Positions 17,506-26,423 are shown, counted from the stretch's first letter. The stretch is 44,546 bases of DNA from an uncultured Microcaldota archaeon (GCA_903884115.1 CAISDH010000055.1:1-44546); one strand, 5' to 3'. The notes: generated from the letters alone by a model not told the origin. Translations and numbers: made by a program.

Positions 17506-17823
17506 CTAGTGGGACATGCGCTGCAGCACAAAAACACGCTGCCTTATCCCTATCTCATCAAGCTTTATCTCTCCCTGCTCCACCCTGTTGCCGAGCTCTA
17601 TGATCTTCGCAGTGCAGTTGGCGCACAGCGTGCCTCCGAACAGCCTGTTTGTGGTGCGCCTGCTCTTTCCGCCCTTCTTGCTGATTCCCTGAAGCTCAGA
17701 CCTGCACACAGCGCAGTGCGGCATCGAAGGCTTCGCCCTCCTGTAGTGTATAACGTTCCTGTGCTTCGAGGTCACTCTCTGCACTTCCCTGAAGCTTCTT
17801 GATCTGTGTCTTGGGGCTGGCAT
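17506..17823 (-). CDS. rpl34e: Ribosomal protein L34e
   Basis: A 105-residue basic protein starting MPAPRHRSRSFREVQRVTS, typical of archaeal eL34. Two CxxC pairs, CAVC (37-40) and CANC (67-70), form the expected zinc ribbon. The open frame extends 46 codons upstream into the insertase gene, but the homologous start is ATG 17823. It lies between the DUF106 gene and cmk on the same strand. Confidence 0.93.
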   Translation of the reverse strand: MPAPRHRSRSFREVQRVTSKHRNVIHYRRAKPSMPHCAVCRSELQGISKKGGKSRRTTNRLFGGTLCANCTAKIIELGNRVEQGEIKLDEIGIRQRVFVLQRMSH

Positions 17824-17833
17824 AACAACATCT

Positions 17834-18343
17834 CTAAACAATATTCTGTGTGGAATAACCTCCTGCGCTGGAACGCTCGCGCGCTTCTTTCTCCTCCTGT
17901 GCCTTCTTCTTGTCGTACGCAAGCACCGCGAATGACGAGGCAAAACCCAGCACGAATACAACTATGAAGAACAACTGCAGCACTGACGCCTTGCTTGCAG
18001 AAGCGAACACCTGAGGCATGGCCACGACCATCTGCGGCATAATCCAATAATAGAGCACAAGGAATATCGGAAGTATCGCGAACATGGGCTTGAACTGTGA
18101 CTTCATGCTCGTGGACATGAGCGGCATCAGCTCTGCCTGCTTCGCCTTCAGCTCCTCCTGCGTGGCGTTCCTCTTCACGAGCTCATTGAGCTCTTTTGAA
18201 ATGCTTTTCATCCTTTCCTGTATCTCCCTGACTTTCTTAGGGTTGGTAAGTGTTCTCTGCAGCGCTATCGAAGTGAACGTGTACGCAACGGCTATCCCGA
18301 ACACCAGGAGTTCTGCGTTAAATGGCAATACAGGTATTATCAT
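17834..18343 (-). CDS. DUF106/EMC3-family membrane insertase (Oxa1 superfamily)
   Basis: A 169-residue integral membrane protein with an N-terminal helix (about 9-27), a charged coiled-coil loop rich in Lys, Glu and Gln (about 35-75), and helices at about 85-105 and 118-142, then a basic tail. This is the architecture of archaeal DUF106, related to YidC/Oxa1, Get1 and EMC3, which helps insert membrane proteins. Start ATG 18343 is preceded by GTGAT and three bases; the TGA in that core is the adkA stop. It sits in the conserved adk-DUF106-L34e order usually found next to secY, supporting a link to protein export. Confidence 0.87.
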   Translation of the reverse strand: MIIPVLPFNAELLVFGIAVAYTFTSIALQRTLTNPKKVREIQERMKSISKELNELVKRNATQEELKAKQAELMPLMSTSMKSQFKPMFAILPIFLVLYYWIMPQMVVAMPQVFASASKASVLQLFFIVVFVLGFASSFAVLAYDKKKAQEEKEARERSSAGGYSTQNIV

Positions 18344-18347
18344 GATA

Positions 18348-18956
18348 TCACTTATGCATGTTTTCGTTCGGCGTGCCCTTGAAAGCATTGTCTATGTACC
18401 TTTTGAATCTCATTGCGCTCTCTTCCTGCATGTTCTCCTGGTTGAACAGCACGTAGAGCGGAGCATCGTACCGCTGCGCGATTGCAGACACCATTGAAAC
18501 GTTTATCATGCGCTGCATGTCTATCATCTCTATGCTGTCCACGTCCCTCTGCCTGGTCGTGTCCCTCTCGCGCCTGAGTATGATGCTTTCCGTAGGCGCG
18601 TCTATGCAGATCACGCCCTTCAGCGAATCCTTCAGCCCTGAAATGACGTCGCCTGGAAGCCCTGGCATGAATCTGCCATGCTTGCTTATGCTTGCATGGG
18701 TGTCTATGATTACGTCTCCCTTCATCTTCGCAATTTCATTAAACACTTCACGTATGAGCTCCTGCCTTTCCTCGTTGCTCCTGCCGCGCATCGTATCGTG
18801 GTTGTCCTTTTCTGTCAGGTAGCCTTTCTTCTTTCCGACTTCCAGCATCATGTCTCCTACGTTGACCAGCGTGTACTCCTTACACAGCTTTGCTATCTTG
18901 TCCACTACTGTGGACTTTCCTGCGCCAGGAACGCCTACTACTATTACAGCCTGCAT
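18348..18956 (-). CDS. adkA: Adenylate kinase, archaeal AdkA type
   Basis: A 202-residue kinase that interconverts ATP and AMP with ADP. It has the P-loop GVPGAGKST (8-16), NVGDMM, and the DTHASI segment (IIDTHASISKHG) typical of archaeal AdkA, which differs from the bacterial Adk with its LID domain. The size is normal. It follows the thermosome gene after 28 bases and is coupled to the DUF106 gene by the stop codon embedded in that gene's ribosome-binding core. Confidence 0.93.
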   Translation of the reverse strand: MQAVIVVGVPGAGKSTVVDKIAKLCKEYTLVNVGDMMLEVGKKKGYLTEKDNHDTMRGRSNEERQELIREVFNEIAKMKGDVIIDTHASISKHGRFMPGLPGDVISGLKDSLKGVICIDAPTESIILRRERDTTRQRDVDSIEMIDMQRMINVSMVSAIAQRYDAPLYVLFNQENMQEESAMRFKRYIDNAFKGTPNENMHK

Positions 18957-18984
18957 TCGATATCAACGAAACTCTATCTGCGGG

Positions 18985-20637
18985 TCAATCCTCTCCGCCC
19001 ATGCCCTCCATGCCGCCTCTTGGACCTCCCGCCGGCGACTTGGCTCTTGAGCTTATTATATCATCTATGCGCATGATTATCTCTGCCGCTTCGCTGGCGC
19101 TTGAGATGACTTGCTCCTTGACCTTGAGCGGCTCCAGTATGCCGAGCTTGTTCATGTCCGCTATGGTGTTCCTTAGCACGTCGACGCCGTACACGCTCCC
19201 GTCCTTGCTCTTGTGCTTGCTCCTGAGATTCACCAGAGTGTCTATCGAGTCCATGCCTGCGTTCTCAGCAAGCGTCTTCGGCACCGCTGCCTCCAGGGCG
19301 TCCGCGAACTTCTGTATCGCGAGCTGCTCCCTGCCTCCGACATCCGCAGCGTAGTTCCTCATGCCGTTCGCAAGGTCCATCTCTATGCTGCCTCCTCCGA
19401 CAACGTAGAATCCGCGCTCTGCGATGCTTGACACAGCTCCGATATCGTCAGTTATTGCGCGCTCGCCCTCGTCAACCACCTGTTGGGTGCCTCCGCGTAT
19501 GAATATCGTCACGCTCTTCGGGTTCTTGCATTTCTCTACGAACACCATCTGTTCGCCGCTGATCTTGCGCTCTTCGACAATGCCTGCGAATCCGAGATCG
19601 GTGTTTGACAGGTCCTCAAGGCTTGTGACTATCTTGGCATTGGTTGCCCTCGCGAGCTTCTCGATGTCGCTCTTCTTCACCCTTCTCACTGCCATTATGC
19701 CTGCCTTTGCCATGAAGTGCTGCGCCACGTCGTCTATTCCTTTCTGCGTGAACACGACATTTGCGCCGCTCTTTGTCACCTTGTCGACCATGTCCCTGAG
19801 CGTGTGCTCCTCCTGCTGCAGATACTCCTGCATCTGGCCTGGGGCTGTTATATTTATCCTCGCGTCTGTCTCTGTCTTCTCTATCTCCAGAGCAATGTCC
19901 AGCAGTGCGATCTTCGCGTTGCTTATTGATTTCGGCATTCCCGGATGGGACACCTCCTTGTCTATTATGACTCCGTTCACGAGCTTTGTATCGCTCGCCC
20001 CTCCGCCTGCCTTCTTCTCTATCTTTATGAAGTCATGGTCTACGGTGATCTTTCCGTCCTGCACCGTCATGACCTGCTTTACTGCGCTTATGACGAGCTT
20101 GGCTATGGCGTGCTTTGTCGTGTCATCTCCCACGTTCTTCGATCCCATGGTCACGAACGCTATCTTCTCCAGCGTCTGTTCGTCGTCAAATGTCACCTTC
20201 CTCGCCCTTTCGTTTAGGATCTCCCTTCCCTTCTCAGCAGCCATCTTGTAGCCGTTGATTATTGTGGTCGGGTGTATGCCTTGCTCCACGAGATCGCCCG
20301 CTCCCTTGAGCAGCTCTCCGGCAAGTATGACCACCGTGGTCGTGCCGTCGCCGACCTCCTTGTCCTGCGTCTTCGCTATGTCAACCATGATCTTTGCGAC
20401 CGGGTGCTCGACATTCATCTCATCGAGTATTGTTGCGCCATCGTTTGTTATGACGATGTCTCCAAGGTCACTCACTAGCATCTTGTCCATGCCCTTTGGA
20501 CCGAGCGTTGTCTTTACCGCGTTGGCAACTGCCACTGCGACTGCAATGTTCGTCCTTTGGGCATCCCTGCCCAACAGCCTAGTGGAGCCTTCAGGAAGAA
20601 GTAATACCTGCTGACCTCCAATTTGATTTTCTGCCAT
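18985..20637 (-). CDS. thsA: Thermosome subunit (group II chaperonin)
   Basis: A 550-residue ATP-dependent chaperonin forming the double-ring folding chamber. Signatures in order are [40 protein letters not shown], the catalytic GDGTTT (96-101), [10 protein letters not shown] in the apical domain and [10 protein letters not shown] near the C-terminus. The tail [14 protein letters not shown] is the usual Gly/Met-rich end. ATG 20637 is preceded by GTGATAAAA; an in-frame start three codons earlier is unlikely. It leads the run into adkA. Only one thermosome gene is seen here; others could exist elsewhere. Confidence 0.97.
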   Translation of the reverse strand: MAENQIGGQQVLLLPEGSTRLLGRDAQRTNIAVAVAVANAVKTTLGPKGMDKMLVSDLGDIVITNDGATILDEMNVEHPVAKIMVDIAKTQDKEVGDGTTTVVILAGELLKGAGDLVEQGIHPTTIINGYKMAAEKGREILNERARKVTFDDEQTLEKIAFVTMGSKNVGDDTTKHAIAKLVISAVKQVMTVQDGKITVDHDFIKIEKKAGGGASDTKLVNGVIIDKEVSHPGMPKSISNAKIALLDIALEIEKTETDARINITAPGQMQEYLQQEEHTLRDMVDKVTKSGANVVFTQKGIDDVAQHFMAKAGIMAVRRVKKSDIEKLARATNAKIVTSLEDLSNTDLGFAGIVEERKISGEQMVFVEKCKNPKSVTIFIRGGTQQVVDEGERAITDDIGAVSSIAERGFYVVGGGSIEMDLANGMRNYAADVGGREQLAIQKFADALEAAVPKTLAENAGMDSIDTLVNLRSKHKSKDGSVYGVDVLRNTIADMNKLGILEPLKVKEQVISSASEAAEIIMRIDDIISSRAKSPAGGPRGGMEGMGGED

Positions 20638-20956
20638 TTTTATCACTTAACAATCAGAATATGCCATAACAAGAGCGAGCATACACTCTCTTTAGTAAAC
20701 AACAGTATCTAATATATCATTAGGATATTTATACCTTACTAACGAGGCGTCAACCGTCGTTTTTTGTCCTTTTGTAGCAGTGCTGCGTCTGGCTGTTGGA
20801 CTGCTTTTCTTGAAGGCGTTTGGCAGCCCAATCCATGACGGGATGAACTCTACGCCGATATAAAAACAGAAACAGGAATAACGGAACAAGCGCATATTGT
20901 ATTAAATAGCTTTCTGCGCATAAGGTTATACTTTGATTTGAATTCAAGGTGTACAC
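20638..20956. promoter_or_regulatory. Divergent promoter region, thermosome and OB-fold gene
   Basis: No convincing gene is present in these 319 bases. On the minus strand TATAAATAT (20725-20732) and GATATATT (20711-20718) are TATA candidates for the thermosome, implying a leader of about 50-65 bases with the GTGAT core near its end. On the plus strand GATATAAAAA (20857-20866) and ATTGTATTAAATAG (20896-20909) are candidates for the OB-fold gene. Open frames over the middle (20692-20895) match nothing I know. Heat-shock control of the thermosome is possible but no specific operator was identified. Confidence 0.5.
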
Positions 20957-21304
20957 ATGAAAATAAGCGATCTAAAGGTAGGAGCGAGCAATGTGTCATT
21001 GCAAGCTAAGGTTGTTCAGAAGGGCGACCCAAGAGAAGTAGTAACAAAATACGGCAAGAGGCTCAGCGTAGCTGACATAACTCTGCAGGACGACACAGGT
21101 TCAATTGCAATGTCCTTGTGGGGCGACGATATCGACACAGTCGATGTTGGCGACATGGTAGAGATTGCAAACGGCTATGTCAACGAGTTCAGGGGCACTC
21201 CCCAGCTTTCTACCGGAAAGTTCGGAAAGATAACCGTAGTCGAGAAAGGCTCTGGTGCAGGAGCTTCCGACGAAGGTGCCGAATCCTCTGAAGAAGACGC
21301 CTGA
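20957..21304 (+). CDS. Single OB-fold nucleic-acid-binding protein, SSB/RPA-like
   Basis: A 115-residue protein with one OB fold (about 1-95) and an acidic flexible tail (EGAESSEEDA). The strand pattern SLQAKVVQKG, VADITLQDDTGSIAMSLWGDD and VGDMVEIANGYVNEFRGTPQLSTG matches archaeal RPA-like single-stranded DNA-binding proteins and the Sulfolobus-type SSB. The acidic tail resembles those used by SSBs to recruit partners. ATG 20957 is preceded by GGTGTA and a three-base spacer. It is divergent from the thermosome and followed by a T-rich stretch (about 21308-21330) that may end transcription. Binding to single-stranded DNA is inferred from the fold. Confidence 0.82.
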   Translation: MKISDLKVGASNVSLQAKVVQKGDPREVVTKYGKRLSVADITLQDDTGSIAMSLWGDDIDTVDVGDMVEIANGYVNEFRGTPQLSTGKFGKITVVEKGSGAGASDEGAESSEEDA

Positions 21305-21432
21305 ACAGTCTTTTCTTTTCCTTTTTTGTTCAATGCAGTGCAGTCGGTAGTGTGCGGCTGCAAGGAACAGACTCTCATACTGCTTGGATGTGCCCTTCTA
21401 GTCATTAACCATCTTGATTAACACCAGAAGCA

Positions 21433-21442
21433 TTTTTAATTA
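21433..21442 (+). promoter_or_regulatory. TATA box of the GT2 gene
   Basis: TTTTTAATTA is centred about 25 bases upstream of ATG 21462. It supports a leaderless start there in preference to an upstream in-frame start at 21414, which would precede the promoter. Confidence 0.5.
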
Positions 21443-21461
21443 TTCCAAGAGAATTGATGCG

Positions 21462-22175
21462 ATGAAAGTCAACAACCCAGAGATATCTGTAATCATACCT
21501 ACGCTTAACGAAGAGAAATACATACCGCTAGTGCTTGAAGGCCTAAAGAAGCAGACTTTCAAGTCCTTTGAAACGATCGTTGTTGATGGCGGAAGCGAGG
21601 ACAGGACAAGAGAAATAGCAAGAAAGTGCGCAACCGTCCTGATTGAAAGAAAGAATGGCGTGGGCTGTGCTAGGAATCTTGGCGCAGCGCACGCAAAGGG
21701 GCGCATACTCGTGTTCATAGATGCGGACACAAAGCCTTCAGCTAACCTGCTGGCTACATATGCGAAAGTGTTAAACGGAAATGATATTGTGGCATCGACA
21801 GGGCCTATAATGCCTTTGGAAAAGGCCGCAAGAAAGCTGAATCTGCCCTTCAAACTGGTTTCTGTGCTTATGTTGAGGTTCTCAATCCTGATTGGCAGGC
21901 CCTCCATCATAGGCTCTAACTTTGCGGTCAGGAAAAAGGTGTTCGACAAAGTCGGCGGGTTCGACGATAACCTGATAACCTATGAGGATTGGGATCTGTC
22001 AAACAGGCTAAAGAAAGTGGGAAAGATAAGATATTCCGAAGACGCACTTGCATACACAAGCGCAAGGCGGGTTCTTGCATGGGGTGTCACCCGCTATTTC
22101 TTCTATCATTTCGGGAACGTGTTCCTGTACCATATTTTCAAGAGGCCCAGAAGAAAGTATGAACAGGTAAGGTGA
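21462..22175 (+). CDS. Family 2 glycosyltransferase
   Basis: A 237-residue GT-A fold enzyme. ISVIIPTLNEEKYIP (8-22), IVVDGGSEDRT (39-49) and VFIDADT (84-90, with the D-x-D metal motif D87/D89) are the nucleotide-sugar-binding motifs; GGFDDNLITYEDWDLSNRL supplies the acceptor-side ED motif. The C-terminus is basic and has an amphipathic aromatic stretch (WGVTRYFFYHFGNVFLYHIF) that may rest on the membrane. It likely adds a sugar to a lipid or surface glycan. It is followed by a sulfatase-superfamily gene with its own promoter. The sugar donor cannot be predicted. Confidence 0.88.
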   Translation: MKVNNPEISVIIPTLNEEKYIPLVLEGLKKQTFKSFETIVVDGGSEDRTREIARKCATVLIERKNGVGCARNLGAAHAKGRILVFIDADTKPSANLLATYAKVLNGNDIVASTGPIMPLEKAARKLNLPFKLVSVLMLRFSILIGRPSIIGSNFAVRKKVFDKVGGFDDNLITYEDWDLSNRLKKVGKIRYSEDALAYTSARRVLAWGVTRYFFYHFGNVFLYHIFKRPRRKYEQVR

Positions 22176-22210
22176 AAGATTTACTTCGCTTTCGTATTAG
22201 CAGATCATTG

Positions 22211-22258
22211 TTCACCGTGGTGAAACGGTTCCCATGTGAACCTATATATAAGGTTTCA
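22211..22258 (+). promoter_or_regulatory. Nested inverted repeats and TATA box before the sulfatase gene
   Basis: A perfect palindrome TTCACCGTGGTGAA lies at 22211-22224. GGTTCCCATGTGAACC (5-base arms, 22227-22242) follows immediately, and the TATA box TATATATA (22243-22250) abuts it. A wider pair, TGAAAC (22221-22226) and GTTTCA (22253-22258), brackets the TATA box. The TATA centre is 26-27 bases before ATG 22273, so the gene is probably leaderless. The repeats cover the usual BRE position and would block TFB/TBP if bound by a dimeric repressor. Confidence 0.6.
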
Positions 22259-22272
22259 ACATAACCGATGCG

Positions 22273-23697
22273 ATGAAAAAAAAGAACGTCATAGTATTGC
22301 TGCTTGACACTGCAAGGGTTGGCGATGCGTATGACAGTCGCGTCATGCCCACTGTTTCATACTTGGCAAGAAGCGCGTCCGTGTATTCGAACGCCATAGC
22401 TCCGGGCACGTGGACTGCAACTTCGCACGCTGCGCTGTTCACCGATCGCAGAGTTTCTGCCATACCTCAAGTATCCCGGGATTTCTTCAGGTGCAGGCCT
22501 GGCATCGATCCCTGGCTCGTGAGATTGCAGTTCCTTCCAAGCAACGCAGAAACGCTCGCAGCCAAGACCTCAAAGCTGGGCTATTCTTCCATGCTGCTGT
22601 CCAACAACCCTTTCTTGACGAGCTTCACGAACATAGCGGCAGGATTCGACAAGGTACACGACGTCTGGATGGATTCTAACTTGAAGTACAACAAGTCACT
22701 TGTCGACAGGGTCTCGTTTGTGATAAACGGCGGCGCCACCGCAAGAGAGCGAATGTACAAGATAACCGGCGCCATGACCCGGTTGATGCCCAAGCCTGTG
22801 CTGGACTCGCTGTATCTGCGCCTGAGGAACAGGCTCACCAGGGGTGTGGCATCCGCTGACGGTACTTACCAGCTTGACAGGGGCGCATCAGACGCCCTGA
22901 ACACGCTGAAGCACTACCTCACCTATGATTATGCATACGATCCAAACTTCATATTCGCAAACTTCATCGAGCCGCATGAGAACTACCCTGCAAGCAAGTC
23001 AGTCCCGCAGGACAAATGGCTTTATCTCAGCGGCATAGAGGAAATGACAGAGGACGTCACAACTAAGCTCCACACTGCGTACCTGAAGAGGCTTCATTAC
23101 CTGGATGGCATAGTGAAAAAGACATTAGGTCTGCTAAACAGTCATGGCTTGCTGGACAACGCCGCAGTGGTTCTGGCGTCTGACCACGGCCAGCTTTTCG
23201 GGGAACACAATCTGCTCTACCATGCGCTGCCACCATATGCGGGCATCGCGAAGGTGCCGCTTGTTATCGCCAATTACGAGAATGGAAAGCTGGTAAAGGC
23301 GCACAAGAGATTCGAAGACACTGTGAGCCTTCTCTCACTCCACAGAGCCATTCTCGGCGTGGCTTCCGGAAATGAAGAGAACATGGATCGCAGCATTAAG
23401 AAAGAGGCATATGCCGTATCAGAGCATACTGGAATATGCGAGGGGTGGGACGAGCAGCTGCTGTCTATGCTGAAGAACAGGTCAAGCTACGCCATGCGGA
23501 TATACAAGGCCAAGTCCCTATGGAACAGGCATGCGACGTCCATATTCCACGGCAACCTGGAGCTGATGCACTTCTTCGACAACAGGAAGGACGAGCTCTA
23601 CGATCTCGAGGCCGATCCCGACGAGCGCAACAACATAATAGATGCCAACAGGTCGACTGCGAGCGAATTGCTCAGGCGCGCTAACCTATCAGCTTGA
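22273..23697 (+). CDS. Sulfatase / alkaline-phosphatase superfamily hydrolase or transferase
   Basis: A 474-residue cytosolic-looking enzyme with no signal peptide. VIVLLLDTARVGD (7-18) provides the first metal Asp (D12). APGTWTATSHAALF (43-56) corresponds to the nucleophile loop, with Thr48 in place of the Cys/Ser of true sulfatases. VVLASDHGQLFGEHN provides the second metal pair, and ELYDLEADPDERNNI is the sulfatase-like end. Close relatives act on phospho- or sulfo-esters in surface polymers; the lack of the CxPSR formylglycine motif argues against a classical sulfatase. It follows a GT2 gene, suggesting a role in cell-surface glycan or lipid decoration. Its end overlaps the DUF929 gene by 17 bases tail to tail. 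Confidence 0.83.
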   Translation: MKKKNVIVLLLDTARVGDAYDSRVMPTVSYLARSASVYSNAIAPGTWTATSHAALFTDRRVSAIPQVSRDFFRCRPGIDPWLVRLQFLPSNAETLAAKTSKLGYSSMLLSNNPFLTSFTNIAAGFDKVHDVWMDSNLKYNKSLVDRVSFVINGGATARERMYKITGAMTRLMPKPVLDSLYLRLRNRLTRGVASADGTYQLDRGASDALNTLKHYLTYDYAYDPNFIFANFIEPHENYPASKSVPQDKWLYLSGIEEMTEDVTTKLHTAYLKRLHYLDGIVKKTLGLLNSHGLLDNAAVVLASDHGQLFGEHNLLYHALPPYAGIAKVPLVIANYENGKLVKAHKRFEDTVSLLSLHRAILGVASGNEENMDRSIKKEAYAVSEHTGICEGWDEQLLSMLKNRSSYAMRIYKAKSLWNRHATSIFHGNLELMHFFDNRKDELYDLEADPDERNNIIDANRSTASELLRRANLSA

Positions 23698-24517
23698 TTC
23701 TCGCTATGTAACTCTGGTTGCACGCAGCAGCCTGCCTCAGGCTAGAGTTTGATGCGCATATGCGCGCGGTGAATACGTTCGCGCTGCCTATTATCTCCTG
23801 CGCAACAGTGGAGCTGCCGTTGTGCATTTCATCAGTGATTTCTGCCCAATTCTTTCCTACTATCGCCTCTGGAGACACCAGGGCGCCTACCTGTATGCTC
23901 TTGTTTGCGAAGTCTATGAACGGGATGCTGCCTCTTATTTCCGAAGGCAACGCCGTGTTGTTCAGGTTGTACTTGCCGAATGTCGCATTTTGGATTGCAG
24001 TGGGCGTCTGCAGAGGCTTTTCGTTTGTTGTCATGACTTCCGCTTCTGAAAAGTTCAGCAGATTGCTGGAATAGCTCGAATTGTAGAACGTGAACGTCGC
24101 AGAGTTTGCAAATACGTCGCTAGCGTTTGATGTCGTGTAGTGCAGGCTTGTGAAATTGCCAAATCGCATCAGTGCAATCACAAGGCCCCAGCGCGTTATC
24201 GCGCAATAAGGACATGCGTCAGCTCCGACATACATGACCACAGGCTTTCCGTCTAAAACAAGAGCCGAGCCGTTCACTACGAGCGGAAGCCCTGACGCAG
24301 CTGCACCTATGCCGATTCCGTCCGCCAGCGTTCCGTTGTTTGCTATGCTGTAGAGCTGCGACATCAGCGCAGGGCTCACTTCCTGGCCGTCAAGCGATGT
24401 TATCGCGCTAACGCTTCCGCGCATGAAAAGCAGATAATACAGGACTCCGACTGCCACCAAGGCAACAACCACAGCGCAGATTATTGTTATTTTTTTCACA
24501 ACATCGCCTACCAGCAT
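23681..24517 (-). CDS. DUF929 membrane-anchored thioredoxin-like protein
   Basis: A 278-residue protein with one N-terminal membrane helix (about 9-31) and the rest probably outside the cell. GKPVVMYVGADACPYCAITRW carries a CPYC redox motif (C102, C105) followed by ALMRFGNFTSL and TFTFYNSSYSS, the recognisable core of archaeal DUF929. Additional Cys residues near the end (ARICASN, AAACNQS) may form a structural disulfide. Several N-x-S/T sequons fit an extracellular location. A disulfide-exchange role for secreted proteins is inferred from the CPYC motif. The start is ATG 24517, about 35 bases from an AT-rich TATA candidate near 24546-24560. Confidence 0.87.
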   Translation of the reverse strand: MLVGDVVKKITIICAVVVALVAVGVLYYLLFMRGSVSAITSLDGQEVSPALMSQLYSIANNGTLADGIGIGAAASGLPLVVNGSALVLDGKPVVMYVGADACPYCAITRWGLVIALMRFGNFTSLHYTTSNASDVFANSATFTFYNSSYSSNLLNFSEAEVMTTNEKPLQTPTAIQNATFGKYNLNNTALPSEIRGSIPFIDFANKSIQVGALVSPEAIVGKNWAEITDEMHNGSSTVAQEIIGSANVFTARICASNSSLRQAAACNQSYIARIKLIG

Positions 24518-24643
24518 GCTTCAATTATTGCCTAGACATCGCATACGAAAATATAATATCATACTGCAACAGAAAGTTTATAGCACAAACGCTGCACATA
24601 ACACTTTATATACTTCAATGCGGAAGTTTGTTCGGGTGTGGCA

Positions 24644-25120
24644 ATGAGTGAAGACTGCGTGATATGCAAGATTGTCGCAGGCAAGCTTCCATGCTACAAG
24701 ATCTATGAGGACAAGGATCACATCGCATTCCTTGATATATTCCCCAACATAAAAGGGCAGACCGTTGTCGTGCCCAAGAAGCATCTCCGCAGCTACCTCT
24801 TCGACGTAAACATGCGCTACGTTGAGAATCTCATGCGTGCGTCAAAACGTGTTGCAAGGATTCTTGAAAAGAGTCTTCATGCATCAAGGATTAATCTCGT
24901 CTTTGAAGGTACGGGGATCAACCACCTTCATGCGAAGCTATATCCGGCAATATACCTCAGAGGCAAGCGCTTCAGGCAGATCGTCGCAGAAGAAAGGATG
25001 TATTTCGAAGCTTATCCAGGTTATGTGACTACTCTGATGGGCCCTAAAGCAAACAGCAACTATTTGAGAAAAATCCACAACGCTATCGTGCACACGCGGA
25101 ATAAGACCGAGCGCAGCTGA
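24644..25120 (+). CDS. HIT family nucleotide hydrolase/transferase
   Basis: A 158-residue protein of the histidine-triad superfamily. CVICKIVAGKLPCYKIYED and HIAFLDIFPNIKGQTVVVPKKH are typical HIT start segments. The triad region reads NHLHAKLYP with His94 and His96, but the third His of H-x-H-x-H is Lys98. The second His, the usual nucleophile, is kept. ATG 24644 follows GTGTG and a three-base spacer; an in-frame GTG at 24638 is the alternative. A TATA-like TTTATATAC lies at 24605-24613. It converges on aspS with four bases between stops. The substrate is unknown. Confidence 0.88.
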   Translation: MSEDCVICKIVAGKLPCYKIYEDKDHIAFLDIFPNIKGQTVVVPKKHLRSYLFDVNMRYVENLMRASKRVARILEKSLHASRINLVFEGTGINHLHAKLYPAIYLRGKRFRQIVAEERMYFEAYPGYVTTLMGPKANSNYLRKIHNAIVHTRNKTERS

Positions 25121-25124
25121 ACAT

Positions 25125-26420
25125 CTACGGCGATATCCGCTTTCTGTCCCTTGGGAACATCGAGCATTCGCGGATGTTTTCCGAACCGGTTATCCTCATT
25201 GCAAATCTCTCAAGCCCTATGCTCCAGCCTGCGTGAGGCGGTGCCCCGCACCTGAACGCATTTATGTACCATGACTCGAAGTGCTCGGGGTTGAGTCCCT
25301 TCTTTTCAAGGGATTTTATGAGGAGCTCAGGTATGTGTATGCGCTGTGCTCCGCTTGATATTTCAAGCCCCCTATAGATAAAGTCGAAGCTGTTTGTCAG
25401 TTCAGGGCTGTCTGCCTTTGGCATGGAATAGAACGCCCTTATGGCTGCCGGGAATTCCTTTATCACCACCGCCTCGCCAAACTCCTTGTGTATTGCGCTC
25501 TCGTGCTCCCTTGTTATGTCGTTGCCAAATTCCAGAGCATGGCCCTTTTTGTGCAGCCTGTCCACAACCTCTGCGTACGTTACCGTCTTTACCTCAGGTA
25601 CTTTGAGTTCCGGGGCCTTCAGCGTTTCAAGGTCTTTTCCGTTCTTTTCTTTGACCTCCTTTATTATCGATCTGACAGTCTCAGAAAGTATCTTTATCAC
25701 ATCTTCATGATCGGCGAATCCCATCTCGATGTCCATCTGCGTAGACTCGGTCAGATGATAGACTGTGTTTGACTTCTCAGCTCTCCATACTGGAGTGATC
25801 ATCACGACCCTATCAAGCCCGCCGATGACCGCTAGTTGCTTGTACAGCTGCGGAGACTGCGCAAGGTATGCCTCCTTCTCGAAATATGCAATTGGGAACA
25901 GCTCGCTACCGCCCTCGCTCGCTTCTGCAATCACTGACGGTGGCCTTATCATAACGAAGCCTTGCGCCCTAAGCGTATCAAGGAATGTGCCCATTATCGT
26001 TGACTCTATATTGAATATTGCAGTGGGTTTTGCACGTCTGAGGTCTATGTATCTGTAGTCAAGCCTCACATCCAGGTCTATTGGCACTTTTCCTGTGATT
26101 TCGAATGGTATGTTCGTTGATAGTGGATTGAGGTTCACTATCTCCTTTGGAACAATCTCGAAGCCCGCCTTTGCCTCCTTGTTCGCCTTCAACACTCCCA
26201 CAATCTTGACAACGCTCTCCTTAGGAAGTGACATCTGTTTCAGCAGGCTGTCTTTGGTGTCTCCAGCCTTGCCTATTATCTGCACCACTCCCGTCCTGTC
26301 CCTTAGGAGTAGGAATGTTATCTTGCCTGTCTCGCGCACCTCGTGGACCCATCCAGCAAGGACTACTTCCTTGCCATCCATACTCGCTGACAGCTGGTTA
26401 ACGTAATGGCTCCTTATCAA
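25125..26420 (-). CDS. aspS: Aspartyl-tRNA synthetase, archaeal type, possibly non-discriminating
   Basis: A 431-residue class II synthetase. The N-terminal OB domain (1-105) contains AGWVHEVRETG and FLLLRDRTG; motif 2 is in PVWRAEKSNTVYHLTESTQ; motif 3 is GWSIGLERFAMRITG near 405-419. In archaeal AspRS the anticodon-loop residues near positions 26 and 85 influence whether tRNA-Asn is also charged. Here position 26 is His, as I recall for relaxed enzymes, while position 84 is Lys. gatCAB on the opposite strand implies that Asp-tRNA-Asn is made, so relaxed specificity is likely. The start is TTG 26420: an in-frame stop precedes it, MIRSHYV aligns with homologues and GGTGTT sits at the standard spacing. 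Confidence 0.93.
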   Translation of the reverse strand: MIRSHYVNQLSASMDGKEVVLAGWVHEVRETGKITFLLLRDRTGVVQIIGKAGDTKDSLLKQMSLPKESVVKIVGVLKANKEAKAGFEIVPKEIVNLNPLSTNIPFEITGKVPIDLDVRLDYRYIDLRRAKPTAIFNIESTIMGTFLDTLRAQGFVMIRPPSVIAEASEGGSELFPIAYFEKEAYLAQSPQLYKQLAVIGGLDRVVMITPVWRAEKSNTVYHLTESTQMDIEMGFADHEDVIKILSETVRSIIKEVKEKNGKDLETLKAPELKVPEVKTVTYAEVVDRLHKKGHALEFGNDITREHESAIHKEFGEAVVIKEFPAAIRAFYSMPKADSPELTNSFDFIYRGLEISSGAQRIHIPELLIKSLEKKGLNPEHFESWYINAFRCGAPPHAGWSIGLERFAMRITGSENIRECSMFPRDRKRISP

Positions 26421-26423
26421 TTA

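Noticed and set aside
19424-20251. Open frame of 275 codons antisense to the thermosome gene
   Set aside because: Low-complexity Ser/Phe/Ala product opposite a highly conserved chaperonin; a codon-bias artefact.
20692-20895. Small minus-strand open frame between the thermosome and OB-fold genes
   Set aside because: No start signal or similarity known to me; the opposite strand is also open there, and both overlap the promoter region.
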